A stretch of DNA of 64,000 nucleotides from Rhodocyclales bacterium (lineage in GTDB: Bacteria > Pseudomonadota > Gammaproteobacteria > Burkholderiales > Rhodocyclaceae): NCBI GenBank assembly GCA_016214145.1, contig JACRPA010000002.1, positions 682,001 to 746,000 on the forward strand, read 5' to 3'. Every line of letters begins with the position of its first letter. The first letter of the stretch is position 1. The position numbers were made by a program, and so were the translations under genes. This document shows, in pieces, positions 25,901 to 34,194 of this stretch. The notes under the pieces are model-generated. The model was given only the letters and a program-made list of their open reading frames with translations, was not told the origin of the DNA and searched no databases.

Positions 25901-27703
25901 TTAGATTTCCACCTCCGTCAGCTCGCAGCGCGAGATCGAGATGCACTGCACCGGGCAGGCGGTGTAGCACTGGCCGCAGCGGATGCACTCGTTGTTGTCG
26001 ATCCAGATGGCGCCGACCTGGTTCCACTCCTTGGTCTCCAGCAGCTTGCCGTAGGCGCCGTCCTCATTGATCTCCACGCCGCGCACCAGCTTGATGCAGT
26101 TGCGCGGCGCCACCTCGATGCAGGCGCGGCAGAAGATGCAGCGGTCGACGTCGATCTCGTAGCGCAGGTTGCACAGGTAGCAGCGCTTGGCCTCCTCGAA
26201 GGCCAGCTTTTCGTCGAGGCCGAGCTCGACCTCGTGTTTGCCGTCCTTCATGCGCTCGGCAAGCTGGGCGGTCGGCATGTGCTGGCGCGGAATGAAGTCG
26301 AAGGCCCGCTCGCGCAGCGGCTTCTCCACCGGCACGATGCGCACCACCTGCTTGCGCCGCTCGCGGCCCATCAGCCAGGCGTCGATGCGCTTCGCCACCA
26401 GGCGGCCGTGGCCGACCGCCTGCACCACCGTCGAGGCGCCGTTGACATAGTCGCCGGCGGCAAAGAGACCCTTGTGCGAGGTCATGCCATCCACGCCGAC
26501 GCGCACATTGCCCCAGCGGTCGAGTTCCAGTTTGGTGCCGAGAAAGTCGTTCACCGTCTGCTGGCCGATGGCGATGATGATCGTGTCGCAGGGCTCGTGG
26601 AACTCCGAGCCCTCGATGGGGATGGCCTGGCGGCGCCCGCTGTTGCGCCAGCCGCCGAGGCGGTTCTGCACGAACTCGATGCCGGTCAGGCGGTTGCCCT
26701 CCGCCGTCAGGCCGACCGGGGTGCGCAGGCCCTTGATGCGCACGCCCTCGCGCTTGGCCTCGAAGATCTCCTCCTGCGTGACCGGGATGTATTCCTCGGC
26801 GGTGCGGATGTGGATGGTCACCTCCTGCGCGCCGAGCCGCGCCGCCACGCGCGCGCAGTCGAGCGCCGTGAAGCCGGCCCCGACCACCGCCACGCGCCTG
26901 CCGACGGTCTTCTTCACGCCGCGGTGCATCTGCACAAGGAAATCCAGGCCGTATTCGACGCCCTCCAGGCCGCGCAGGTCGCGCTTCTCCCACTCGCCCT
27001 GCAGCGGCAGCGGCGAGGCCGCCATGCAGCCGGTGGCGAGCAGCACGGCGTCGAATTCCGCTTCCAGCCTGCTCATCGGGATCTGGCCGGCGCCGTTGCC
27101 GATCTCCGCCCCGGTGCGCATCTGCACGCCGAGGCGCAGGGCATTGTGCATCTCGATGTCCAGCGTGCCGCGCGGCAGGCGGAACTCCGGGATGCCGTAG
27201 CGCAGCATGCCGCCCGGGCGCTCCTCGCGCTCGAAGATCACCACGTCGTGGCCGAGCAGCGAGAGGTCGTGCGCCGCCGACACGCCGGCCGGTCCCGCGC
27301 CGACGATGGCCACCCGCTTGCCGGTGGGCGAATAGAGGCGCTCGGTGATGCGGTGGCCGGCGTCCTTCAGGTCGGACGCGACGCGCTTCAGGTGGCAGAT
27401 CGCCACCGGCTCGCCGTTGCCGGCCCAGCCGTGGCGGCACTGCGACTCGCAGGGCCGCGAGCAGATGCGGCCGAGCACGCCGGGCAGGACATTCGCTTCG
27501 CGGTTGGTTTCGTAGGAGCGGCCGTACTGGCGCTCGATGATTTCCCGGATGTAGACCGGGACGTTGGTGCCTGCCGGACAGGCCGTCTGGCAGGGCACGT
27601 TCTGCCTGACCCAGCCGATGTCGCGCGGGTCGTCGGAGAGGTATTCGCGCTGTGCTGCCGCCGGCGCCCCGGGTTCGCCGGACGGCGGTTTGATCTCGCC
27701 CAT
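25901..27703 (-). CDS. GltD-like NAD(P) oxidoreductase with 4Fe-4S domains
   Basis: 600 residues. N-terminal cysteine-rich domain (CQTACPAGTNVPVYI, CSRPCESQCRHGW) as in glutamate synthase small subunit and NfnB, then two dinucleotide folds (VAIVGAGPAGVSAAHDL, VAVVGAGFTALDCARVAARL), then a C-terminal ferredoxin-like part with two clusters: CIFCRACIEVAPRNC (one cysteine spaced unusually, EVAPRNC instead of CP) and CIRCGQCYTACPVQC. It could link NAD(P)H to the oxoacid oxidoreductase through iron-sulfur clusters. Start ATG 27703 is chosen for its GGAGG site 5 nt upstream; longer reading frames exist. First gene of the operon. Confidence 0.88.
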   Translation of the reverse strand: MGEIKPPSGEPGAPAAAQREYLSDDPRDIGWVRQNVPCQTACPAGTNVPVYIREIIERQYGRSYETNREANVLPGVLGRICSRPCESQCRHGWAGNGEPVAICHLKRVASDLKDAGHRITERLYSPTGKRVAIVGAGPAGVSAAHDLSLLGHDVVIFEREERPGGMLRYGIPEFRLPRGTLDIEMHNALRLGVQMRTGAEIGNGAGQIPMSRLEAEFDAVLLATGCMAASPLPLQGEWEKRDLRGLEGVEYGLDFLVQMHRGVKKTVGRRVAVVGAGFTALDCARVAARLGAQEVTIHIRTAEEYIPVTQEEIFEAKREGVRIKGLRTPVGLTAEGNRLTGIEFVQNRLGGWRNSGRRQAIPIEGSEFHEPCDTIIIAIGQQTVNDFLGTKLELDRWGNVRVGVDGMTSHKGLFAAGDYVNGASTVVQAVGHGRLVAKRIDAWLMGRERRKQVVRIVPVEKPLRERAFDFIPRQHMPTAQLAERMKDGKHEVELGLDEKLAFEEAKRCYLCNLRYEIDVDRCIFCRACIEVAPRNCIKLVRGVEINEDGAYGKLLETKEWNQVGAIWIDNNECIRCGQCYTACPVQCISISRCELTEVEI

Positions 27704-27756
27704 TCCTTCCTCCATCATGGCCGGGCGCAGGGAAGCGCCGCTCGGGCCATTGATAG

Positions 27757-27800
27757 GCATAATGGTGCCATAAATCGGGCATCGATTTGACTTCGATCAA
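27757..27800 (-). promoter_or_regulatory. FNR-type site and -10 of the kor operon
   Basis: TTGACTTCGATCAA at 27787-27800 matches the FNR consensus at 9 of 10 defined bases. On the minus strand a -10-like CATTAT (27761-27766) is centred 30 nt downstream of the site, the spacing of class II FNR-dependent promoters, giving an expected start near 27752. The site is also 43 nt from the catalase-like gene on the other strand. Confidence 0.6.
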
Positions 27801-27836
27801 CCCCAGGGCGAACGCCTGGAAAAAAGGAGAAACGGA

Positions 27837-28814
27837 ATGCTCCCCAGCACGGATTGGCGCGAACAGGTCGCCCCGGACGAAACGGAACGCTTCGAGCGCT
27901 ACGCGCGCGACATCGCCGCCATGCAGGCGGGCAAGTCGCGCAAATACGGCAACGGCCGCGCCCTGCACCGCAAGCAGCTGCTCGGCCTGCAGGCCGAATT
28001 CGAGGTGCTGCCCGGCCTGCCGGCGCCGGCGCGCCACGGGCTGTTCGCCGCGCCCGGCCGGCACCCCGCCTGGGTGCGCCTGTCCAATGGCGACCCGGCC
28101 CGGGCCGCCGACGCCAAGCCGGACATCCGCGGCTTCGCCATCAAGGTGTTCGGCGTCGCGGGCCCCGGCGCGCTCGGCGCGGGCGACGCCGCCAGCCAGG
28201 ACTTCCTGCTCATCAACCAGCCGGCCTTCGCCTTCCCGAAGAGCGACGAGTTCGTCGGCCTGGCGATGGCCGTGACGCGGGGCGGCGGCGCCCTCCTCAA
28301 ATATGTCTTCGGGCGCTACGGCATCGGCGGCGGCCTGCGCCTTATCAGCCGCCTGGCGAAAACCATGGCGAAGCCCTTCAGCGGCTTCGCCAGCGAAACT
28401 TTCTTCAGCGCGGCGCCCATGGCCTGCGGGCCCTATGCCGTGCGGCTGAGGCTGCTGCCGGCAAGCGGCCGCGCCGCCGAAAACGCGGCGTCGGACTGGG
28501 CGCGGGACATCCAGGATCGACTGGGGCAGGCGCCCCTCGCCTTCGACTTCCAGCTGCAGTTCTTCACGGACGAGGCGACCACCCCCATCGAGGACGCCTC
28601 GGTGGACTGGCCGGCGCCCTACGTCACCGTCGGCCGCCTGCATGTGCCCAGGCAGGATTTCACTTCGGAGGAAATCCGGCAGCTGCAGGACAGGGTGGAG
28701 GCGGCCGCCTTCGATCCCTGGTCGGCGCTGATGGAACATCGACCGCTCGGCGATGTGATGCGCGCCCGCAAGGTCGTCTATTTCTCCAGCCAGAAAACGC
28801 GCGGCGCTGTTTGA
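27837..28814 (+). CDS. catalase-family (heme peroxidase-like) protein
   Basis: 325 residues, shorter than true catalases (about 480). Recognisable catalase-fold segments are HPAWVRLSNGDPARAADAKPDIRGFAIKVFGV near residue 75 and DFLLINQPAFAFP near 125; RALHRKQLLG near residue 42 could hold the distal histidine. These short catalase-related proteins often act as peroxidases or in lipid hydroperoxide chemistry; the reaction is not established. It is divergent from the kor operon and shares the intergenic FNR-type site. An AAGGAG ribosome site precedes the ATG. Confidence 0.8.
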   Translation: MLPSTDWREQVAPDETERFERYARDIAAMQAGKSRKYGNGRALHRKQLLGLQAEFEVLPGLPAPARHGLFAAPGRHPAWVRLSNGDPARAADAKPDIRGFAIKVFGVAGPGALGAGDAASQDFLLINQPAFAFPKSDEFVGLAMAVTRGGGALLKYVFGRYGIGGGLRLISRLAKTMAKPFSGFASETFFSAAPMACGPYAVRLRLLPASGRAAENAASDWARDIQDRLGQAPLAFDFQLQFFTDEATTPIEDASVDWPAPYVTVGRLHVPRQDFTSEEIRQLQDRVEAAAFDPWSALMEHRPLGDVMRARKVVYFSSQKTRGAV

Positions 28815-28817
28815 CCG

Positions 28818-28842
28818 CGCCGTCCTGCAGCGACTGACTTTT
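28818..28842 (+). repeat. GCCGT-N8-GACTGACTTTT motif, copy 4
   Basis: N8 is CCTGCAGC. The copy begins 3 nt after the catalase-like stop and its last two T bases form part of the TTG start codon of the EamA gene. Confidence 0.85.
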
Positions 28843-29743
28843 GTCCGCCTCCCCCGCCCCTTCGCGCGCCTTCGCCTACCTCCTGCTGACCCTGACCGTG
28901 CTGTTCTGGTCGGGCAACTGGGTGGTCGGCCGCTGGATCCGCGGCGACGTGCCGCCCATCGCGCTTTCCTTCTGGCGCTGGGTCATCGCCTTCGCCTGCC
29001 TGCTGCCCTGGGCCTGGCCGCACTTGCGCGCGCAATGGCGAGAAACCCTCGCCCACTGGAAAGTGCTGGCCATGCTCGGGCTCTTCGGCGGCGCCTGCCA
29101 CAACGCGCTGACCTACACCGGCCTCGCCCACACCACCGCCACCAACGGCGTGCTGCTCGCCTCGGCCACGCCGATCATGATCATCGGCCTGTCCTGGGCG
29201 CTGTTCGGCAAGCGCCTGCGCCCGCTGGAATGGCTGGGGGTGATGGTGTCCTTCTCGGGCATCGTGGCCATCGTCGCCCACGGCGAGCTGGCGCGGCTGA
29301 CGGAACTGCGCCCCAACGAAGGCGACCTCTGGGTGCTGGCGGCGATGCTCTTCTGGGCGCTGTACACCGTGCTGCTGGCGCGCCGGCCGGCGGGGCTGCA
29401 CGCCCTCGCCTTCCTCGCCGCCGTCACGCTGTGGGGCCTGATCGGGCTGGCGCCCTTCTACCTGTGGGAAATGGCCTCGGGCAGGCTCATCGTGCCGGGC
29501 CTGCCGGCCTTCGCCGCCATCGCCTACGCCGGCATCTTCCCGGCGGCGCTCGGCTTCATCTTCTGGAACCGCGCCGTGGCCGAGGTCGGCGGCAACCGCG
29601 CCGGCCAGTTCATGCACCTCATGCCGGCCTTCGGCACCATTCTTTCGATGATTTTCCTCGGCGAGCAGCCGGCGCTCTACCACCTCGCCGGCATCGTCCT
29701 CATCCTGGCGGGGATTTTCCTGACCACACGCGTGCGGGCATGA
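28841..29743 (+). CDS. EamA/DMT-family transporter
   Basis: About 300 residues with ten predicted membrane segments in two EamA repeats (about 8-140 and 155-295). Motifs include LFWSGNWVVGRWIRG near the start, TYTGLAHTTATNGVLLASATP near residue 92, and FIFWNRAVAEVGGNRAGQFMHLMPAFG in the second repeat. The family exports small metabolites and amino acids. The only reasonable start is a TTG, without a ribosome site, lying at the end of a GACTGACTTTT motif; the motif may have displaced the original start region. Confidence 0.85.
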   Translation: MSASPAPSRAFAYLLLTLTVLFWSGNWVVGRWIRGDVPPIALSFWRWVIAFACLLPWAWPHLRAQWRETLAHWKVLAMLGLFGGACHNALTYTGLAHTTATNGVLLASATPIMIIGLSWALFGKRLRPLEWLGVMVSFSGIVAIVAHGELARLTELRPNEGDLWVLAAMLFWALYTVLLARRPAGLHALAFLAAVTLWGLIGLAPFYLWEMASGRLIVPGLPAFAAIAYAGIFPAALGFIFWNRAVAEVGGNRAGQFMHLMPAFGTILSMIFLGEQPALYHLAGIVLILAGIFLTTRVRA

Positions 29744-29762
29744 CGCGGGCTATGCTGTAGTT

Positions 29763-30524
29763 ATGCTCGACACCCTGAAAAAGCTGTTCGGCCAGGCCGA
29801 ACCGCCCCTGCCCGAAGTCACCGAGCGCCAGTGGTCGCGGGTGGAAGCCGGCCTGCCCTTCCTGGATCACCTATCCGAAGCAGACCGCGCCCGCCTGCGC
29901 GGCATGGCGCTGGAATTCATCGCGCAGAAGGAATGGCACGGCGCGCAGGGGCTGGAACTGACACCGGACATCCAGCTCTCCATCGCGCTGCAGGCCTGCC
30001 TGCCGGTGCTCAACCTCGGCCTCGACTCCTACCGCGGCTGGGTCGGCGTCATCGTCTATCCGGGCGACTTCGTCATTCCGCGCAAGCAGATGACCGAGGA
30101 CGGCGTGGTGCACGAATTCGACGACGAGGTGGCCGGCGAGGCCTGGGAGAACGGCCCGGTGCTGCTGTCGTGGTTCGACCATCCCGAGGACGCCGGCGGC
30201 ATGAACGTCGTCCTCCACGAGTTCGCCCACAAGCTGGACATGCTCAACGGCCCGCCCGACGGCCTGCCGCCGCTGCACGAGGGCATGAACCGCCAAGCCT
30301 GGGTCGACGCCATCGAGCCGGCCTACCGCGACTTCTGCGCGCGCGTCGACGACGGCGAGGACACCTTCATCGACCCCTACGCGGCGGAACACCCCGCCGA
30401 GTTCTTTGCCGTGACGAGCGAGGTGTTCTTCGAGGCGCCCGACCTGCTGCAAGCGGAATATCCGGCGGTGTACGAACAGCTGCGCCAGTTCTACCGGCAG
30501 GACCCTGCCGCGGCCCTGCGGTAG
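29763..30524 (+). CDS. mtfA: MtfA-type zinc metallopeptidase
   Basis: 253 residues. M90-family peptidase; in E. coli MtfA binds the Mlc repressor and so affects glucose uptake. The zinc site HEFAHKLD is at residues 152-159, with E at 153 as catalytic base, and the distal part AAEHPAEFFAVTSEVFFEAP near 205 is conserved and supplies the third ligand. Full length. It starts 19 nt after the EamA stop and may be cotranscribed with it. Confidence 0.92.
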   Translation: MLDTLKKLFGQAEPPLPEVTERQWSRVEAGLPFLDHLSEADRARLRGMALEFIAQKEWHGAQGLELTPDIQLSIALQACLPVLNLGLDSYRGWVGVIVYPGDFVIPRKQMTEDGVVHEFDDEVAGEAWENGPVLLSWFDHPEDAGGMNVVLHEFAHKLDMLNGPPDGLPPLHEGMNRQAWVDAIEPAYRDFCARVDDGEDTFIDPYAAEHPAEFFAVTSEVFFEAPDLLQAEYPAVYEQLRQFYRQDPAAALR

Positions 30525-30533
30525 AATGCCGGC

Positions 30534-30884
30534 ATGACCATGCTGCACGCCACTTTCCCGCCTCATCTGACGCCCTTCGAGCGCTCGCGCCTGGAAGCGC
30601 TGCTCGCCCGCCTTGCGGCGGAACCGCTGCTTTCCCGCGTCGTCGTATTCGGCAGCCGCGCGCGCGGCCGATCGAGAGCGGATTCCGATCTCGACCTGGC
30701 TGTCTATTTCGCATCGCCGCGCAGCCGCCATCTGGAGCGCTGGCTGGATGCGCAGGCGACAGCGGGCGGGGATGATTTCGACGCGCCGCGGCTTCAGCTC
30801 GTGCCGTTTTTTGCGGGCGAGCCGCCGAACCGCCTAGATACCGCATTGAAACGCGAGGGCATCGTGCTATGGACGAAAAACTGA
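30534..30884 (+). CDS. MNT-domain nucleotidyltransferase (type VII antitoxin-like)
   Basis: 116 residues. Minimal nucleotidyltransferase with the GSX10DXD active site: GSRARGRSRADSDLDLAV near residue 40. Such MntA-like proteins modify (AMPylate) the HEPN toxin next to them. It overlaps the following HEPN gene by 16 nt, the usual coupled arrangement. An alternative start is the ATG two codons downstream. Confidence 0.88.
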   Translation: MTMLHATFPPHLTPFERSRLEALLARLAAEPLLSRVVVFGSRARGRSRADSDLDLAVYFASPRSRHLERWLDAQATAGGDDFDAPRLQLVPFFAGEPPNRLDTALKREGIVLWTKN

Positions 30885-31306
30885 AGCTCGCCGAAGCCGA
30901 GCTGCAACTCGTCGCCGAGAACCTCGCCGCCGCACGGCTGGTGGCCGACAACCGGCTATACCGCAACGCGGTCACCGATCTTTATTACGCCGCCTATCAT
31001 GCCGCAGTAGCCTTGCTCGCCGCCCACGGCATCGAAACGGCCAGCCACGACGGCGTGCAAACCCAGTTCGGATTGCATTTCGTCAAGACCGGCGCCCTCG
31101 ACAAGAACGCCGGGAAATACCTCGGCAATCTTTACCACGCCCGCCTCACCGCCGATTACAAGGGCTATGTCGATCTGGATCGCAGCGATTACGAGGAAGC
31201 CGCCCGGCAGGCCAGGCAGGTTGTCGAGGCCGTTTCCGGCTTCCTCGATCAGCACTTTCCCTCGCTCGATCTGAATCGCATCCGCGCCCTGACCGAGCAC
31301 CTCTGA
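30869..31306 (+). CDS. HEPN-domain protein
   Basis: 145 residues. All-helical HEPN domain with RNAVTDLYYAAYHAAVALLAAHGI near residue 32. The catalytic RX4-6H motif of HepT RNases is not obvious here; the region RNAVTDLYYAAYH places an arginine 12 residues before a histidine, so it belongs to the longer HEPN subgroup. It forms a probable toxin-antitoxin or substrate-binding pair with the upstream MNT protein. Confidence 0.85.
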   Translation: MDEKLKLAEAELQLVAENLAAARLVADNRLYRNAVTDLYYAAYHAAVALLAAHGIETASHDGVQTQFGLHFVKTGALDKNAGKYLGNLYHARLTADYKGYVDLDRSDYEEAARQARQVVEAVSGFLDQHFPSLDLNRIRALTEHL

Positions 31307-31329
31307 GCGGCGGATTCGACCTTCGCGTC

Positions 31330-31788
31330 TTGCAAAAGCGCCTGCTTATCGTCTATCACACGCAGGGCGGCCACACCGGCGCCATGGCCGAAGCCGTGCT
31401 GCGCGGCGCACGGCGCGCGACGGAAACCGAGACCGTGATGAAGCGCGCCGGCGAGGCCACGCTGGAGGACCTGCTCGGCTGCCAGGGCCTGATCGTCGGC
31501 ACGCCGGAGAATTTCGGCTATATGGCCGGCATGGTGAAGGACTTCTTCGACCGCACCTACTACCCGGCCGAGGGCAAGACCGTCGGCCTGCCCTATGCCC
31601 TCTTCGTCAGCGCCGGCAACGACGGCAGCGGCGCGGTGACGCAGATCGACCGCATCGCCACCGGCTACGGCTGGAAGCGCGTCGCCGAGCCGCTCATCGC
31701 GCGCCACGAGGTGACGGAGGCCGACCTCGCCGCCTGCGGGGAACTCGGCGAGGCGATGGCGAGCGGCGTGGCGCTGGGGATTTTCTAG
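31330..31788 (+). CDS. flavodoxin-like NAD(P)H-dependent oxidoreductase
   Basis: 152 residues. Flavodoxin fold: LLIVYHTQGGHTGAMAEAVLRG near the N-terminus is the FMN phosphate loop, followed by GLIVGTPENFGYMAGMVKDFFDR and LPYALFVSAGNDGSGAVTQIDRI. The start is a TTG at 31330; an in-frame ATG at codon 19 would remove the FMN loop, so it is rejected. It lies 2 nt before the metalloprotease-like gene and is probably cotranscribed. Confidence 0.82.
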   Translation: MQKRLLIVYHTQGGHTGAMAEAVLRGARRATETETVMKRAGEATLEDLLGCQGLIVGTPENFGYMAGMVKDFFDRTYYPAEGKTVGLPYALFVSAGNDGSGAVTQIDRIATGYGWKRVAEPLIARHEVTEADLAACGELGEAMASGVALGIF

Positions 31789-31790
31789 TC

Positions 31791-32303
31791 GTGCGCTTCG
31801 CCTATTACGACCGGCTTCCCGCGGCGAGCAAGCGCATCTACGACAAGAGCGATGCCATGGAGCGCATCGACCTGCCCGACGCGGCCACGCTGCGTCCGTT
31901 CGTCGCCCCGCTCGAGGCCGCCCTGAAAGCGGAGAACCGCACCGAAGCCGGGCGCCTGTGCAGCGCCATTGCCACCGGGATAGCCAGTCAGCTGGGAGCG
32001 CCGCCCCTGCGCGTGACGGTGCTCGCGGTGCGCCCGAGCGACGACTGGGGCGAGCTGCACGGCCTCTACCTGCCCGAGGACGACGGCGAGACGGCCGTCA
32101 TCAAGCTGTGGATGCGCACGGCGAAGAACCAGCGCGTGGTGGCCTTCCGCAGCTTCCTGCGCACGCTGCTGCACGAGCTGTGCCACCACCTCGACTACGA
32201 GCTGTACAAGCTGGAGGAGACCTTCCACACCGAGGGTTTCTACAAGCGCGAATCGAGCCTGTTCCACCAGCTCGTGCCTAAGGAATCCGTCATTCCCGCG
32301 TAA
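31791..32303 (+). CDS. putative zinc metalloprotease-like protein, C-terminus altered by repeat
   Basis: 170 residues from a GTG start. HELCHHLDY near residue 126 is a zinc-binding HEXXH motif with a third histidine close by; FHTEGFYKRESSLFHQL follows. This small conserved family has no known substrate. The last residues (KESVIPA) and the stop codon come from an ATTCCCGC/GCGGGAAT repeat, so the original C-terminus has probably been replaced. It is 2 nt after the flavodoxin-like gene. Confidence 0.72.
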   Translation: MRFAYYDRLPAASKRIYDKSDAMERIDLPDAATLRPFVAPLEAALKAENRTEAGRLCSAIATGIASQLGAPPLRVTVLAVRPSDDWGELHGLYLPEDDGETAVIKLWMRTAKNQRVVAFRSFLRTLLHELCHHLDYELYKLEETFHTEGFYKRESSLFHQLVPKESVIPA

Positions 32304-32311
32304 GCGGGAAT
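32292..32311. repeat. ATTCCCGC/GCGGGAAT hairpin repeat (dRS3-like)
   Basis: ATTCCCGC, loop GTAA, GCGGGAAT. Same family as the copy at 58198-58217. It overlaps the 3' end of the metalloprotease-like gene and lies between convergent genes, where it could terminate both. Confidence 0.85.
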
Positions 32312-32319
32312 CCAGTTCC

Positions 32320-32676
32320 TTACGCCGCCATCACCAGCCCGAGCGCAATCGCTCCCGGCAGCGCCTGCACCCAGAGGATTTTCCGGCTGGCGGTGAGCGC
32401 GCCGAAGACGCCGGCGACGATCACGCAGCCGAGGAAAAAGATTTTCACCGGCCCGCCGGCCGCGCCCAGCCAAATCCCCCACACCAGCCCGGCAACGAGA
32501 AAGCCGTTGTACAGCCCCTGGTTCGCGGCGAGGCCCTTCGAAGCCTTGGCGAACTCCGGCGTCAGGCCGAAGGCGCGGCGGCCGAGCGGCTTGTCCCAGA
32601 AGAACATCTCCAGCACGAGGAAATACAGGTGCAGCAGCGCGACCAGCGCGACGGCGATGTTGGCGGCGATTGTCAT
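32320..32676 (-). CDS. DUF1304 membrane protein
   Basis: 118 residues, four hydrophobic segments. ALLHLYFLVLEMFFWDKPLGRRAFGL near the N-terminus and ANQGLYNGFLVAGLVWG are the family signatures. Function unknown. It is convergent with the metalloprotease-like gene and lies 22 nt downstream of the SDR gene on the same strand. Confidence 0.88.
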   Translation of the reverse strand: MTIAANIAVALVALLHLYFLVLEMFFWDKPLGRRAFGLTPEFAKASKGLAANQGLYNGFLVAGLVWGIWLGAAGGPVKIFFLGCVIVAGVFGALTASRKILWVQALPGAIALGLVMAA

Positions 32677-32698
32677 GGTCTCTCCTTGTTGTAGTTGT

Positions 32699-33511
32699 CT
32701 ACTGCTTTCTGCCCGTGAACTCGTCCATGCTTTTCGTAATGCCGAAGAAGCCCATCAGCGCGTCGAACCACGCCACCGGCAGCAGGCGCAGTGGGAAGGC
32801 GAAGCGGACGAACCACGGCAGGATCACCCGCGCCTCGTCGCACTCGATGGCGCGCACGATGCGCTCGACGACCGCCTCCGGCTTCATGATGGGCAGCAGC
32901 AGCGGGAAACGCGTGCGCACGCCCGCGAACATGCCGGTGGCAATGTAATAGGGACAGACCACGGTGGTCCGCACAGGCAGGCAGTCGTGTGCCAGTTCCA
33001 GCCGCAGCGATTCGTCGAAGGCGATGGCGGCGGCCTTGCTGGCGGAGTAGTCGGCCAGGCGCGGCACGGCGGCGATGCCGGCGGCCGAGGCGATGGTGAC
33101 GACGTGCCCCCCGCCCTGCGCCAGCATGCCCGGCAGGAAAGCGCGCACCGTGCGGAACGGCGCCAGCGTGTTCACCGCGAAGGTGCGCACGATCTCCTCG
33201 TCGGTGGCCTCCAGCAGGCGCTTGCCATCCACGATGCCGGCGTTGTTGATGAGGATGTCGACCGCGCCGTGATCCTGCAGCGTGCGCGCGGCGGCGGCCT
33301 CGATGGCCTCGCGCTCGGCGAGGTTGCAGGCATACACCGACGCCTGCCCGCCAGCAGCCGCGATTTCGGCGGCAACAGCCGCAAGGTGCGCCTCGTCCAC
33401 ATCCCACAGGATCAGCCGCCCGCCCCGCGCCGCGATGCGCAGCGCCAGCAGATGGCCGATGCCGCTGGCGGCGCCGGTGATCAGTACCCTGCGATTCCTG
33501 AAGTCGGTCAT
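32699..33511 (-). CDS. short-chain dehydrogenase/reductase
   Basis: 270 residues. Classical SDR: NAD(P) motif TGAASGIG near residue 12, NNAG at about 90, catalytic Ser in TIASAAGI, and YSASK (Tyr/Lys pair) near 158. The extended C-terminus with hydrophobic segments (FPLRLLPVAWFDALMGFFGI) resembles RDH10- and DHRS3-type membrane-associated SDRs acting on lipophilic alcohols. ATG 33511 follows a GGAGG site. Substrate unknown. Confidence 0.9.
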   Translation of the reverse strand: MTDFRNRRVLITGAASGIGHLLALRIAARGGRLILWDVDEAHLAAVAAEIAAAGGQASVYACNLAEREAIEAAAARTLQDHGAVDILINNAGIVDGKRLLEATDEEIVRTFAVNTLAPFRTVRAFLPGMLAQGGGHVVTIASAAGIAAVPRLADYSASKAAAIAFDESLRLELAHDCLPVRTTVVCPYYIATGMFAGVRTRFPLLLPIMKPEAVVERIVRAIECDEARVILPWFVRFAFPLRLLPVAWFDALMGFFGITKSMDEFTGRKQ

Positions 33512-33764
33512 GTCGCCTCCTTGCCCAGCGTGCATTATGGCGCAGGCCGGAGCAGCCGCCGTGCCATGGAGACTGACTTTTGTTTTGCGCTTATCAGTCG
33601 GCAACACGGCCAACCGCGCCCCCCCCGATAAGGGTGTTGTTATACGGACAGGGAGGAACGGAACCCATTGCCCGTCAATTGATTACGGTGGCATTATGGC
33701 GTCTGAATCAATAGAGAATATCCGGACCCAGGCGTCCGTTCACTAACTGTTAGGCCTCGTTTCA
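33512..33764. other. left edge of accessory island, no clear gene
   Basis: This 253-nt stretch holds a plus-strand GCCGT-N8-GACTGACTTTT motif at 33557-33581 (copy 5, N8 GCCATGGA) and, at 33749-33755, GTTAGGC, which matches the right core of integron attC sites and lies 10 nt before the next start codon. A 16-codon frame at 33696-33746 could be a gene remnant. From here the base composition falls well below that of the flanking chromosome. Confidence 0.5.
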
Positions 33765-34106
33765 ATGCGTCTCATCAGTCGAATCGCTATTGTTGCGTGG
33801 GGTGTGGCCCTTGGCGCAGCCAACATCTACCTTTCTTTTCCGTACAACAGTTCTGCCGGCTCGTATCAATCAGACGCGGTAGCAACGCAATCCATAATGT
33901 TCATCTTCCCCTTAATAGGGATTACATTGATTGCTGCCAGTAAGCAAAAAGCGAACGTATTTGCTCTCGTTTTAATGTTCTTTCTTAGTGCTTCTACTGC
34001 CTATATTCTCTTACAGGGTCCGCCCAGTTTAAGCGGTGGTGTAGTGCTGATGGTGAACCTTGTTGTTACCTGGGTTGGTGTAATTGCTGCATTTGCACTC
34101 CTATAA
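33765..34106 (+). CDS. small integral membrane protein, unknown
   Basis: 113 residues with four hydrophobic segments (about 5-22, 45-60, 66-82, 93-112). No family recognised. It is AT-richer than its neighbours outside the island. Its start lies just after GTTAGGC, as in integron cassettes. Confidence 0.65.
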   Translation: MRLISRIAIVAWGVALGAANIYLSFPYNSSAGSYQSDAVATQSIMFIFPLIGITLIAASKQKANVFALVLMFFLSASTAYILLQGPPSLSGGVVLMVNLVVTWVGVIAAFALL

Positions 34107-34112
34107 CCCAGT

Positions 34113-34193
34113 GGTACCGGAGTCGATTTCTTTCCGAGAATAAACCGACTCCGGTACCTACTGATGGTAGTACCTACTGATGGTACCTACTAC
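34113..34193. repeat. GGTACC hairpin plus short tandem repeat
   Basis: GGTACCGGAGTCG (34113-34125) and CGACTCCGGTACC (34146-34158) form perfect 13-bp arms. The hairpin is followed by about two and a half copies of TACCTACTGATGG, the last running to the start of the next gene. Related hairpins lie at 35025, 37294 and 38907. Confidence 0.8.
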
Positions 34194-34194
34194 C

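Noticed and set aside
26064-28739. 891-codon minus-strand frame across the GltD-like and catalase-like genes
   Set aside because: It crosses two genes of opposite direction and has no conserved motif.
33696-33746. 16-codon frame before the island's first gene
   Set aside because: Too short, no ribosome site, and no recognisable family; kept only as part of the island edge.
34156-34193. Short tandem repeat as possible CRISPR
   Set aside because: Units are only 13-16 nt, without spacers of constant length and without cas genes.
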